From Gammaproteobacteria bacterium (GTDB taxonomy: Bacteria > Pseudomonadota > Gammaproteobacteria > GCA-001735895): a stretch of 64,000 nucleotides of DNA. The notes beneath the pieces were generated by a model. The model was given only the letters and a program-made list of their open reading frames with translations, was not told the DNA's origin and did no database searches. This document shows, piece after piece, positions 56,470-64,000 of the stretch (within the stretch, counting starts at the first letter, position 1; each line of letters starts with the position of its first letter). A program made the position numbers and the translations under genes. The DNA is taken from NCBI GenBank assembly GCA_024225395.1, contig JAAEMR010000192.1, positions 1-64,000 of the forward strand. Direction: 5' to 3'.

Positions 56470-57689
56470 TGAGCAAAGAAAATAACTTAATGGGCTGGAT
56501 TGATGCCCGGTTCCCACTGACTAAAATGTGGGAAGATCATCTTTCAAAATACTACGCGCCAAAGAACTTTAACTTCTGGTATTTTTTTGGTTCTTTAGCT
56601 TTACTGGTACTGGTCTTACAGATTGTTACCGGTATTTTCCTGACAATGCATTACAAGCCTGATGGAGCTATGGCATTTGCTTCAGTAGAGTACATCATGC
56701 GTGATGTGGACTGGGGCTGGTTGCTGCGATATATGCATTCCACAGGTGCTTCGGCATTTTTTGTTGTGGTTTATCTGCACATGTTCCGTGGTTTGATGTA
56801 CGGTTCATATCAACGTCCACGTGAATTACTGTGGCTATTCGGCATGTTAATCTTCCTTGCTCTGATGGCAGAAGCTTTTATGGGTTACCTGCTACCATGG
56901 GGACAAATGTCTTACTGGGGTGCCCAGGTAATCATTTCGCTGTTTGGTGCAATCCCGGTTATAGGTGACGATATCACCCTGTGGATTCGTGGTGACTTCG
57001 TTATCTCTGACGCGACCTTGAATCGTTTCTTTGCGTTACACGTTATCGCTGTTCCATTAATACTGGTTATGCTGGTTGTTATGCACGTGCTTGCTTTGCA
57101 CGAAGTAGGTTCTAATAACCCTGACGGTGTTGAAATCAAGAAGAATAAAGATGAAAACGGTATTCCTGTAGACGGTATTCCTTTCCACCCTTATTACTCG
57201 GTTAAAGATATTGTGGGTGTGGTGGTATTTCTAATCCTGTTCAGTGTAGTGGTGTTCTTCATGCCAGAAATGAATGGTTATTTCCTCGAGTATGCGAACT
57301 TTGAACCGGCTAATCCTTTTAAGACGCCTGAGCACATTGCTCCAGTCTGGTACTTCACGCCGTTTTACGCAATTTTACGTGCGGTTCCTGATAAATTAAT
57401 GGGTGTTATCGGCATGTTTAGTGCCATCATCGTGTTATTCCTGTTGCCGTGGTTTGATCGTGGCAAGGTGCATTCAATCCGTTACCGTTCAAATGCATTC
57501 AAATATCTGTTAATTATGTTTTGCATTAGCTTTGTTGCACTGGGTTACCTTGGAGCAATACCGGCGACTGAAGGCCGTACCTGGGCTGCAAGATTGTTTA
57601 CACTTGGTTATTTTGGTTATTTCTTCGGTTTATGGTTTATCAGTAAAAATGAAAATACCAAGCCTGTTCCAGAGAGGGTTACATCATGA
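56469..57689 (+). CDS. petB: Cytochrome b subunit of the bc1 complex
   Basis: The protein is 406 residues with eight helices. Heme b ligands are the His pairs in [19 protein letters not shown] and [20 protein letters not shown]. The Qo-site motif reads PVWY ([13 protein letters not shown]), not PEWY. The start overlaps petA (TAATGA) and the end overlaps petC (ATGA), so the three genes are one coupled operon. Confidence 0.96.
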   Translation: MSKENNLMGWIDARFPLTKMWEDHLSKYYAPKNFNFWYFFGSLALLVLVLQIVTGIFLTMHYKPDGAMAFASVEYIMRDVDWGWLLRYMHSTGASAFFVVVYLHMFRGLMYGSYQRPRELLWLFGMLIFLALMAEAFMGYLLPWGQMSYWGAQVIISLFGAIPVIGDDITLWIRGDFVISDATLNRFFALHVIAVPLILVMLVVMHVLALHEVGSNNPDGVEIKKNKDENGIPVDGIPFHPYYSVKDIVGVVVFLILFSVVVFFMPEMNGYFLEYANFEPANPFKTPEHIAPVWYFTPFYAILRAVPDKLMGVIGMFSAIIVLFLLPWFDRGKVHSIRYRSNAFKYLLIMFCISFVALGYLGAIPATEGRTWAARLFTLGYFGYFFGLWFISKNENTKPVPERVTS

Positions 57690-58447
57690 AAAAGTCTTTA
57701 ATATTATTAGCAGGATTACTAATACCTGCAATGAGCTGGGCCGCTGGCGGAGTCATTTTTCCAGATGATGATATCTCTGTTGACTGGAATGACAAGCAGT
57801 CCATGCAACGTGGTGCAGCACTGTTTACTAATTACTGTCTGAGTTGTCATTCAGCCGGTTATTCTCGTTATAACCGGGTTGGAGCTGATCTGGGGATTTC
57901 TGATGAGTTAATGAAGGAAAACCTGATTTTTACCACCGATAAATACGGTGAGCAAACCAAGGTTGGATCATTAATGAAGACAACCATGACTGTAGAGTAT
58001 GCCGAGGCGGCTTTTGGTACGGCTCCTCCGGATTTATCTCTGGTTGCGCGCTCTCGTGGTACGCACTGGTTATATAATTATCTACGTGGTTTCTACGTCG
58101 ATGAAACACGTCCAATGGGTGTGAATAATGGTGTTTTCCCTGCTGTGGGTATGCCTCATGTTATGGCTGATATGGAAGGTCTGAAGACGGCCAAAAGAGA
58201 GATGCAGGATGACGGGCATGGTGGTAAACATGAAGTGATCGTTGGTTTCGAAAAGATCTCTGAAGGTAGTATGACAACAGCAGAGTATGACCAGGCTGTT
58301 AAAGATCTGGTGGCATTCCTCGATTATCTGGCCGAGCCTTATAAGCAGACTCGTCAAAATGTAGGGACTGGTGTGTTAATATTCCTGTTTTTCTTCCTGA
58401 TACTGACTTATCTGTTGAAGAAGGAATACTGGAAAGATATCCACTAA
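57686..58447 (+). CDS. petC: Cytochrome c1 subunit of the bc1 complex
   Basis: The protein is 253 residues: signal peptide ([14 protein letters not shown]), heme motif CLSCH in [15 protein letters not shown], the Met-ligand region near [14 protein letters not shown], and a C-terminal membrane anchor ([18 protein letters not shown]). It passes electrons from the Rieske protein to cytochrome c. The operon ends here, 25 bp before sspA. Confidence 0.95.
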   Translation: MKKSLILLAGLLIPAMSWAAGGVIFPDDDISVDWNDKQSMQRGAALFTNYCLSCHSAGYSRYNRVGADLGISDELMKENLIFTTDKYGEQTKVGSLMKTTMTVEYAEAAFGTAPPDLSLVARSRGTHWLYNYLRGFYVDETRPMGVNNGVFPAVGMPHVMADMEGLKTAKREMQDDGHGGKHEVIVGFEKISEGSMTTAEYDQAVKDLVAFLDYLAEPYKQTRQNVGTGVLIFLFFFLILTYLLKKEYWKDIH

Positions 58448-58472
58448 CCACCAATTTTAGGAATAAACAATT

Positions 58473-59099
58473 ATGTCAGCTGTTGCAAACAGACGTTCGG
58501 TGATGACCTGCTTTTCATCACCGGTTGATCCTCAATGCCACCGAAGTCGCATTGTATTAGCCGAAAAGGACATCACGGTAGAAATATATAATGTTGATAT
58601 GGATGACCTGCCGGAGGATCTTCTGGATTTAAATCCTTATGCCACTGTTCCTACCATGGTGGATCGTGATCTGGTTTTATACGATGCGCGTGTATTGATC
58701 GAGTATCTGGATGAACGTTTTCCACATCCACCATTAATGCCGGTTGACCCTGTGTCTCGTGCAAAAAGCCGTCTTGGCCTGTTCCGTATTGAAAGTGACT
58801 GGTATAGCCTGTTACCTGATATTGAACACGGATCAGAAACCAAGAAAGCTCAGGCCAAAAAAGCATTAACGGAAAGTCTGGTCAATTCAGTTGAAGTATT
58901 TGAAGCGATGCCTTATTTTCTTTCTGATGATTTTAGTTTGCTGGATTGCAGTATCGCACCTATTTTATGGCGTCTTCCTTATTATGATATCGAACTGCCA
59001 TCTTCGGCCAAGCCTATTACTGATTACATGAAGCGAGTATTTTCACGACCTTCATTTCAGAATAGTCTGTCCGAGCAGGAAAGGGACATGGTTGAATAG
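58473..59099 (+). CDS. sspA: Stringent starvation protein A
   Basis: The protein is 208 residues, GST-fold (thioredoxin-like N-terminal half with DPQCHRSRIVLAEKDI, LNPYATVPTMVDRDLVLYDA and IEYLDERFPHPPL; all-helical C-terminal half). SspA binds RNA polymerase and alters transcription under starvation and acid stress. The order petABC-sspA-sspB is conserved in gammaproteobacteria. Confidence 0.94.
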   Translation: MSAVANRRSVMTCFSSPVDPQCHRSRIVLAEKDITVEIYNVDMDDLPEDLLDLNPYATVPTMVDRDLVLYDARVLIEYLDERFPHPPLMPVDPVSRAKSRLGLFRIESDWYSLLPDIEHGSETKKAQAKKALTESLVNSVEVFEAMPYFLSDDFSLLDCSIAPILWRLPYYDIELPSSAKPITDYMKRVFSRPSFQNSLSEQERDMVE

Positions 59100-59127
59100 T
59101 ACCTCCTAAGCTATTGGTCAAGATCAC

Positions 59128-59160
59128 AAAAGCCGGTATCATTTGATATCGGCTTTTTTT
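59128..59160 (+). terminator. Intrinsic terminator after sspA
   Basis: AGCCGGTATC-attt-GATATCGGCT is a 10-bp stem with one G.T pair, flanked by AAA on the left and seven T on the right. Confidence 0.88.
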
Positions 59161-59319
59161 GTACATGAATGTACTTATGCAGGGAGGCCATGGACCGATA
59201 TGTCGCTCCTGCAATATCTGCATATACGCCATCCATGGCAAAAACGGCAACGAGCAGTATTTTAAAAGAAAATTTACCGCAGTGCGGTAAAAAGTATTTT
59301 TAATTAATTTTTTAAATTT

Positions 59320-59742
59320 ATGACTTCAAACAAACCCTATTTGATAAGAGCGCTGTATGAATGGCTGGTTGATAATGATGCAACCCCGCATATTATGGTG
59401 AATACCACGATTACTGATGTGATGATTCCTGATGGAATTGATAAGGACGGGCAGGTGGTACTCAATATTGCAGGCCGCTCTGTTCAGGAACTCGAAATGG
59501 AAAACACGCACATCGCCTTCACTGCACGATTTGGCGGTATCCCGCATAATATCTATATTCCTATTAAGGCGATTATGGCTATTTATAGCATGGAAGATGG
59601 AGAGGGTATGATGTTTGCGGAAGATATCTCTGCTAAAGAAGCTCCAGTTGAAGAGGTAAAAACAGGCAATAAAAAACTAGAGAAAAAGGATGCTGTGAAA
59701 AAACCTGAAAAGAAAAAACCAGGCTTAAAAATAGTTAAATAA
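59320..59742 (+). CDS. sspB: Stringent starvation protein B, ClpXP adaptor
   Basis: The protein is 140 residues. KPYLIRALYEWLVDNDATPH starts the substrate-binding fold, and LNIAGRSVQELEMENTHIAF and FGGIPHNIYIPIKAIMAIYS are family hallmarks. A Lys-rich linker ends in KKPGLKIVK, the short ClpX-binding tail. It brings ssrA-tagged proteins to ClpXP. It has its own promoter region after the sspA terminator. Confidence 0.94.
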   Translation: MTSNKPYLIRALYEWLVDNDATPHIMVNTTITDVMIPDGIDKDGQVVLNIAGRSVQELEMENTHIAFTARFGGIPHNIYIPIKAIMAIYSMEDGEGMMFAEDISAKEAPVEEVKTGNKKLEKKDAVKKPEKKKPGLKIVK

Positions 59743-59761
59743 TACAGGGTAGAGCATATTT

Positions 59762-60649
59762 ATGACTAAACAGAGTCAAGTCACTGGTTTGATAGGCCTC
59801 GGGCAAATGGGTCATGGCATTGCTGCTAATATCCAAAAAAGTGGACGCCAGATTGCATTACTGGAGCATACTGGAAACCTGCCTCTGAATGATCTACTGG
59901 AAAATGGTGCTCAATCATATACTTCCCTGAATAAGCTGGCTGCAGACTGTGATGTAATAATCATCTGTGTCACTGGTACGCCTGAAGTTGAACAGGTGGT
60001 TTTCTCTGAAGGTGGTATCCTAAGTGGAATAAAATCAGGTACGGTGGTCATAGACTGTTCAACATCGATTCCTGCTTCCAGCATTAAAATTCAACAGGCC
60101 ATCACCCAGGCTGGCGCATTGTTTATGGATGCTCCAATGACTCGGACACCCAAAGAAGCTGCTGAAGGGCGTCTTAATTTGATCGTAGGTGCTGATGTTG
60201 AATTATTCGAAGCACAGCTTCCGCTGCTGCAAAGCTTTGCAGAAAATATAACCCTGGCGGGTCCTGTGGGTTCCGGCCATGCCATGAAATTACTGCATAA
60301 TTTTGTATCACTCGGGTTTTCAGCTGTGTTGTCTGAAGCGGCAGCTAGTGCTGAAAGCTGTGGAATAAAATCTGATGTATTTCTTGAAGTGCTGGCTAAA
60401 GGCGGTGGAGCAGGCGTAATTCTCGATCGTTTAACACCGTTTATTCAAAGTGCCGATGACAGTAGTTTTCGCTTTACTCTGGAAAATGCATCAAAGGACA
60501 TGAATTATTATGTAGATATGGCTCAACACAGCGGGGCCCAGACTCAGACCGCTCACTCGATTAGAGAGCTCTATTCATTGGCTAAAGGTAAAACTGAGGT
60601 TAATACCTCGGTTCCTCATCTAGTGAGTTTTTTGTCTAAAGTTGATTAA
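59762..60649 (+). CDS. Beta-hydroxyacid (3-hydroxyisobutyrate-type) dehydrogenase
   Basis: The protein is 295 residues. The N-terminal Rossmann motif is GLIGLGQMGHGIAANI; DCSTSIPASS and DAPMTRTPKEAAEGRLNLIV form the substrate loop; the catalytic Lys lies in GSGHAMKLLHNFVSLG. The family reduces or oxidises beta-hydroxyacids (3-hydroxyisobutyrate, tartronate semialdehyde, glyoxylate). The exact substrate is not decidable. It lies where related genomes carry diaA and a BON-domain lipoprotein gene. Confidence 0.85.
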   Translation: MTKQSQVTGLIGLGQMGHGIAANIQKSGRQIALLEHTGNLPLNDLLENGAQSYTSLNKLAADCDVIIICVTGTPEVEQVVFSEGGILSGIKSGTVVIDCSTSIPASSIKIQQAITQAGALFMDAPMTRTPKEAAEGRLNLIVGADVELFEAQLPLLQSFAENITLAGPVGSGHAMKLLHNFVSLGFSAVLSEAAASAESCGIKSDVFLEVLAKGGGAGVILDRLTPFIQSADDSSFRFTLENASKDMNYYVDMAQHSGAQTQTAHSIRELYSLAKGKTEVNTSVPHLVSFLSKVD

Positions 60650-61035
60650 TAATAATCTGACTGTTCACTGCTGAAGGCATTCTGTATCCATTCGAATGCG
60701 TTATCCTTTATATTATCCTCGGGACTGATAAATAACGCATCAAATCGATAATTGTGCTGTTGAAATTTGTTGTAGCTGGCGATGAAAGTTAAAGCAGTCT
60801 GGATTATTTTGCGTTGTTTGGACAGTGGAATGCTGTAAGCAGTTCCACCAAAAGCACTGCTTTTACGGTATTTGACTTCAATAAAGCACAGTGTGTCCCG
60901 GTGCAGCATGATGAGATCTATTTCACCCGATCGGCAATGAAAATTTTGCTGCACCGGCTTAAGGCCGTTCTGTTGCAGCCAGTTCAAAGCCTGCTGCTCA
61001 AAATACAGTCCCTTGTCTTTTTTCGAGCCCCACAT
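60646..61035 (-). CDS. yraN: YraN/UPF0102 nuclease-fold protein
   Basis: The protein is 129 residues. Core residues of the endonuclease-like fold are visible: KGLYFEQQALNWLQQNG, then SGEIDLIMLHRDTLCFIEVK (E, D, ExK). The biochemical function is unproven; the gene is commonly adjacent to lpoA. Its 3' end overlaps the convergent dehydrogenase gene by four bases, and it begins six bases after lpoA. Confidence 0.92.
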   Translation of the reverse strand: MWGSKKDKGLYFEQQALNWLQQNGLKPVQQNFHCRSGEIDLIMLHRDTLCFIEVKYRKSSAFGGTAYSIPLSKQRKIIQTALTFIASYNKFQQHNYRFDALFISPEDNIKDNAFEWIQNAFSSEQSDYY

Positions 61036-61040
61036 GATAT

Positions 61041-62984
61041 TTATTGCTGTTGTTCGATGTCTCCAGTGTTTTCAAGACTGTCAACTTCTTCAGCACTATC
61101 CTTTAAGACTTCTGCACGGCCCCTTTTGTAGGTGGCGAGTATCAGTTCACGATGTACACGACCTTTTTTATCGATGGAAACAGTACCACTATTCAGCTCT
61201 ATTTTTTCTTCTGGAGTGATCAGCAAACGCCTTAAAGAAGGAATCAATGTGTAGGCATCAATTCCCATTGCAAAAAAACGGGCGTAACGAGCACTCTGTT
61301 TTGGCCATAATTTTTTAATAGCTGCAAAATCCGGGTTGGTGGTATTAGTCAAAGCCCAGGGGGTATCCACAAATAAAATATCATCGAGGTCTCGATCAGC
61401 ATCCGGGTTGCTGATGCTGGAAGATATACTGGATGTGGCGTAAATCCTTAATCCCCTGGCATGATGAAATTTAAGCTGAGGTTTGATTAGTCGTGCCTGG
61501 CGCGGATTACCTGCAATAAAAATCATATCCACATCCTGCCTTCTGCGTGGAATAAATTCTGATTTTTCACCGGTTACCCGGTCTAAAAGTGAGTGTCTTC
61601 GGTTACTGCTATTAATGTTGAGTAACTGCTTGATGGAAGGAGAGTAATCGTTTTTCCTGGACGGGTATCTGGCGCTTTCAATAACCTGACCTCCAAGAGC
61701 TTCAAAACGTTTGGTGAATGCCTTGTTTAAACGATCTCCTAACTTGCTGTCAGGGGTTAAAGTGACAGCATGGTACTGATTGCTGACCAGCGCATAGTCG
61801 GCAATTTGTTCAGCTTCATCTTCCGGTCTGAGGCCGAACTGGTACAGGTTGTTTATGCCATAGCTCTCATCATCAGCATAATTCAGCGTCAGTGTAGGGA
61901 CTTTTAAAGACGGGTTGAGTTGAAGTTCATTGACCAGTTTTTTATCTAACGGGCCTACAATAAAATCGGCACCATTTTGAATGGCCTGATTGTACTGTAG
62001 AGTAAACTCCTGCGGATCACTGCTGACATTGATGATTTCCAGCTCTGGTTTTTCTTCATTGTCGTTATCAATGTCATTGTAGTAGGCGTATAAAAAACCA
62101 TTTTGAATGGCTTCAGCAACATTCTTCAGCTTATCGGATAGCGGTAGCAATACAGCTATACGCGTGGGGTTGATGTAGATGAGTTTACTTTCTTCCACCA
62201 GTTGATCAGCAAAAAGAAGTGATGCTTCATGCTCAAAATATATTTCATGCCACTGCTTAATCCAGGGTTCAATTTTTGCTGGCAACATGTCGGAACGCCT
62301 GGCTATTAAATTTAACTCTAACCAGCCCCTTAGATCGAGTGTTTGTTGTTGAGACAATGCCTTGATGATATTCGGTTCGGTTATCCGGTTTAATGCATCC
62401 CAGATAAATTTATGATTTTCCTGTATTTCAAAATCAGATTCCAGGTATTGACCAATCTGAATACGTAATTCTGCAGTTTCCAGTGGCTTTCCTATGGCCA
62501 GTACACCTTTTGAACGGATATTTAAAGCCAGTGCCTTGTAAACGGGATTAGTAATGTTTTCTATGTCGGGTAAATTTCCCAGGCTCTGGTAGGTTTTACC
62601 ATTCTCAAAATATAGCCCGGCTAATAGAACATTTTTATTAATGGCTTCTTTTTTTAAAATATCTCCTTCTTCTAATGAGTCATACAGTGCTTCCATCTCA
62701 TCATAAAGTCCGTTTTTATACATCATCAGAGCGGTTTTCTGTAGATAGGCTGAACGGTCTGGTTGTGATGAATTATCAGCCAGGTGCTGGTACATGCTGG
62801 CGGCCAGTTCCCATTCAAAATCCTGTTCGTAATTAAATGCGATAAATTTTGATTCTGCAGTGGCCTGTTCGCTGATTTTTGGCTCTAAAGTAGTAACGGT
62901 AGTTGTTTGACAGCCGAAAACAAATAATGAAGTCAGTAAAACGAGGTTGAATTTTACCAGCTCTAGTGTGTGAAGTTTGCGCAT
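61041..62984 (-). CDS. lpoA: LpoA, outer-membrane lipoprotein activator of PBP1a
   Basis: The protein is 647 residues. A lipoprotein signal peptide ends at the lipobox VFGC (near residue 25). An N-terminal TPR-like half and a C-terminal periplasmic-binding-like half (IAVLLPLSDKLKNVAEAIQN, ADFIVGPLDKKLVNELQ, DVDMIFIAGNPRQARLIKPQ) are in the expected order. LpoA reaches through the cell wall to stimulate PBP1a. It is divergent from rsmI, as in many gammaproteobacteria. Confidence 0.92.
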   Translation of the reverse strand: MRKLHTLELVKFNLVLLTSLFVFGCQTTTVTTLEPKISEQATAESKFIAFNYEQDFEWELAASMYQHLADNSSQPDRSAYLQKTALMMYKNGLYDEMEALYDSLEEGDILKKEAINKNVLLAGLYFENGKTYQSLGNLPDIENITNPVYKALALNIRSKGVLAIGKPLETAELRIQIGQYLESDFEIQENHKFIWDALNRITEPNIIKALSQQQTLDLRGWLELNLIARRSDMLPAKIEPWIKQWHEIYFEHEASLLFADQLVEESKLIYINPTRIAVLLPLSDKLKNVAEAIQNGFLYAYYNDIDNDNEEKPELEIINVSSDPQEFTLQYNQAIQNGADFIVGPLDKKLVNELQLNPSLKVPTLTLNYADDESYGINNLYQFGLRPEDEAEQIADYALVSNQYHAVTLTPDSKLGDRLNKAFTKRFEALGGQVIESARYPSRKNDYSPSIKQLLNINSSNRRHSLLDRVTGEKSEFIPRRRQDVDMIFIAGNPRQARLIKPQLKFHHARGLRIYATSSISSSISNPDADRDLDDILFVDTPWALTNTTNPDFAAIKKLWPKQSARYARFFAMGIDAYTLIPSLRRLLITPEEKIELNSGTVSIDKKGRVHRELILATYKRGRAEVLKDSAEEVDSLENTGDIEQQQ

Positions 62985-63067
62985 AGATAATGAATGTAAT
63001 GTTGATTTAATGCTGTTGATGTAAAGATGGCTTGTTAGAATAAGCTGATTAGTTTACATGGTTAAAG

Positions 63068-63910
63068 ATGAAAATGTCAGGCGTACTTTATATTGTAGCA
63101 ACACCCATTGGAAATTTAGATGATATAACGCTCAGGGCGATTGAAGTGTTGCGCTCGGTTGATCTGGTGGCGGCCGAGGATACTCGTCATAGTCAGCATT
63201 TACTGGCACATCTTGGCATCAGTAAAAAAATGCTTTCCCTGCATGAACACAATGAACGAGAACGGATACAACAAATTTTGCATGACCTGGAAAAGGGCTT
63301 GCAGATTGCACTGGTTTCAGATGCTGGAACGCCGCTGATATCCGATCCGGGTTTTCCTTTGGTTAGAGCCGTTGTTGAAGCAGGGTACAGGGTTATGCCT
63401 GTACCAGGGGTCAGCAGTGTTATCACCGCTTTGAGTGCTGCGGGTTTGCCTACAGACAAGTTTAGCTTTCATGGTTTCCTGCCGCATAAAAATTCAGAAA
63501 GAATAAGCAGGCTCGAAAGCTTGAAAAATGTGGATGGAACTCATGTGCTGCTGGAATCAACACATCGAATTGAACGGCTATTGCAGCAGGTCAATCAAAC
63601 TATGCCTGAATCTCAGTTAGTTATAGCCAAGGAACTGACTAAGCGTCATGAAAATTTTATACGTGGAAGTGCAGAGCAGTGTCTACAGGTATTTGATCAG
63701 GATCCCCTGTTAAAGAAAGGAGAGTTTGTTGTTTTGCTTTATCAGTCTAAGGCTGATGAAATGGACTCGATGAACCCGGAGATACGAAGGATACTGGAGT
63801 TATTGCTTGCCGAAATGCCATTAAAAAAGGCTGTTAAGTTGGCTGTCAATATCACCGGACTGAAGAAAAATGACCTTTATAAGATGGCACTGGCGCTTTC
63901 CTCGGAGTAG
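63068..63910 (+). CDS. rsmI: 16S rRNA (cytidine-1402 2'-O) methyltransferase
   Basis: The protein is 280 residues, complete. LYIVATPIGNLDDITLRAIE is the tetrapyrrole-methylase-type SAM site, followed by VAAEDTRHSQHLL, ALVSDAGTPLISDPG, PVPGVSSVITALSAAGLP and FHGFLP. It methylates C1402 in the ribosomal decoding centre. Confidence 0.96.
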   Translation: MKMSGVLYIVATPIGNLDDITLRAIEVLRSVDLVAAEDTRHSQHLLAHLGISKKMLSLHEHNERERIQQILHDLEKGLQIALVSDAGTPLISDPGFPLVRAVVEAGYRVMPVPGVSSVITALSAAGLPTDKFSFHGFLPHKNSERISRLESLKNVDGTHVLLESTHRIERLLQQVNQTMPESQLVIAKELTKRHENFIRGSAEQCLQVFDQDPLLKKGEFVVLLYQSKADEMDSMNPEIRRILELLLAEMPLKKAVKLAVNITGLKKNDLYKMALALSSE

Positions 63911-63983
63911 CAAGCTTTAGACGTGAGATGCCGGACAGTATCTCATGCTACAACTGCTGTCTTTTTTACGCTATCATGCGTGG

Positions 63984-64000
63984 CAAGTCAGCCAGGTAAT
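63984..64000 (+). ncRNA. rnpB: Likely 5' end of RNase P RNA, cut by the window edge
   Basis: The last bases AAGTCAGCCAGGTAAT resemble the first helix of gammaproteobacterial RNase P RNA (E. coli begins GAAGCTGACCAGACAGTCG). TATCAT at 63972-63977 would be the -10 box. The location just after rsmI matches genomes such as Pseudomonas. Only about 17 bases are visible. Confidence 0.5.

Noticed and set aside
1-64000. CRISPR array, tRNA or rRNA genes, intact insertion sequences, prophage
   Set aside because: Reading through the window I saw no regularly spaced repeats, no cloverleaf-like sequences, no intact transposase or integrase, and no phage structural genes. A tRNA or covariance scan was not possible here.

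Overview
The window reads as chromosomal DNA of a marine gammaproteobacterium of moderate G+C. The right third carries a gene order known from gammaproteobacterial chromosomes: nif3 - petABC - sspAB - yraN/lpoA - rsmI, with what looks like the first bases of rnpB at the right edge. The left two thirds are accessory and full of transporters and catabolic genes. I cannot fix the genus. A complete taurine-degradation block fits a marine or invertebrate-associated life, but that is inference.

Layout. 1-3.9 kb: the tail of a probable LysR regulator, a large secreted Cys-rich MORN-repeat/PDZ protein, the fossil of a REP-associated (Y1/IS200-like) transposase, and two adjacent REP-like hairpins. 3.9-12.2 kb: a glycerol-3-phosphate-type operon (DeoR/GlpR repressor, Ugp-like ABC importer, an endonuclease/exonuclease/phosphatase-fold enzyme, a HAD phosphatase, GlpD-like dehydrogenase), followed by a frameshifted relic of a second HAD phosphatase. 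12.7-24.8 kb: taurine dissimilation. TauABC imports taurine, Tpa moves its amino group to pyruvate, Ald regenerates pyruvate and releases ammonium, Xsc splits sulfoacetaldehyde into sulfite and acetyl phosphate, a TauE/SafE permease may export sulfite, and AckA (not Pta) is the local acetyl-phosphate enzyme. TauR is the MocR-type regulator.

24.8-36 kb: a DAO-type FAD oxidoreductase, a GntR/UTRA regulator, a Ca2+/Na+ exchanger, a GMC oxidoreductase, a UspA protein, a TRAP transporter with fused DctQ-DctM, and an IclR regulator. A nearly identical 17-bp motif lies upstream of both the GntR gene and the TRAP operon and is a good operator candidate. The TRAP genes look G+C richer than their flanks, carry two short tandem duplications at the dctP/dctM junction, and are followed by a second, headless DctM-like C-terminus.

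36-46 kb: an RND efflux pair, two overlapping tandem GTPases with hydrophobic C-terminal domains, a conserved protein with an HxxxH motif, a SEC-C protein and a glutamine-amidotransferase-like protein. 46-64 kb: metH, a membrane-anchored Ser/Thr kinase, tag, an SPFH/NfeD pair, a DegS-type protease, nif3, the cytochrome bc1 operon, sspAB, a beta-hydroxyacid dehydrogenase, yraN, lpoA and rsmI.

No CRISPR array, tRNA, rRNA operon or intact insertion sequence was seen. The best candidates for undescribed biology are the twin-GTPase/HxxxH module (40.8-44.4 kb), the MORN-PDZ secreted protein, the phosphodiesterase/HAD extension of the glycerol-3-phosphate operon, and the GntR-linked regulon joining an amine oxidase to a TRAP importer.
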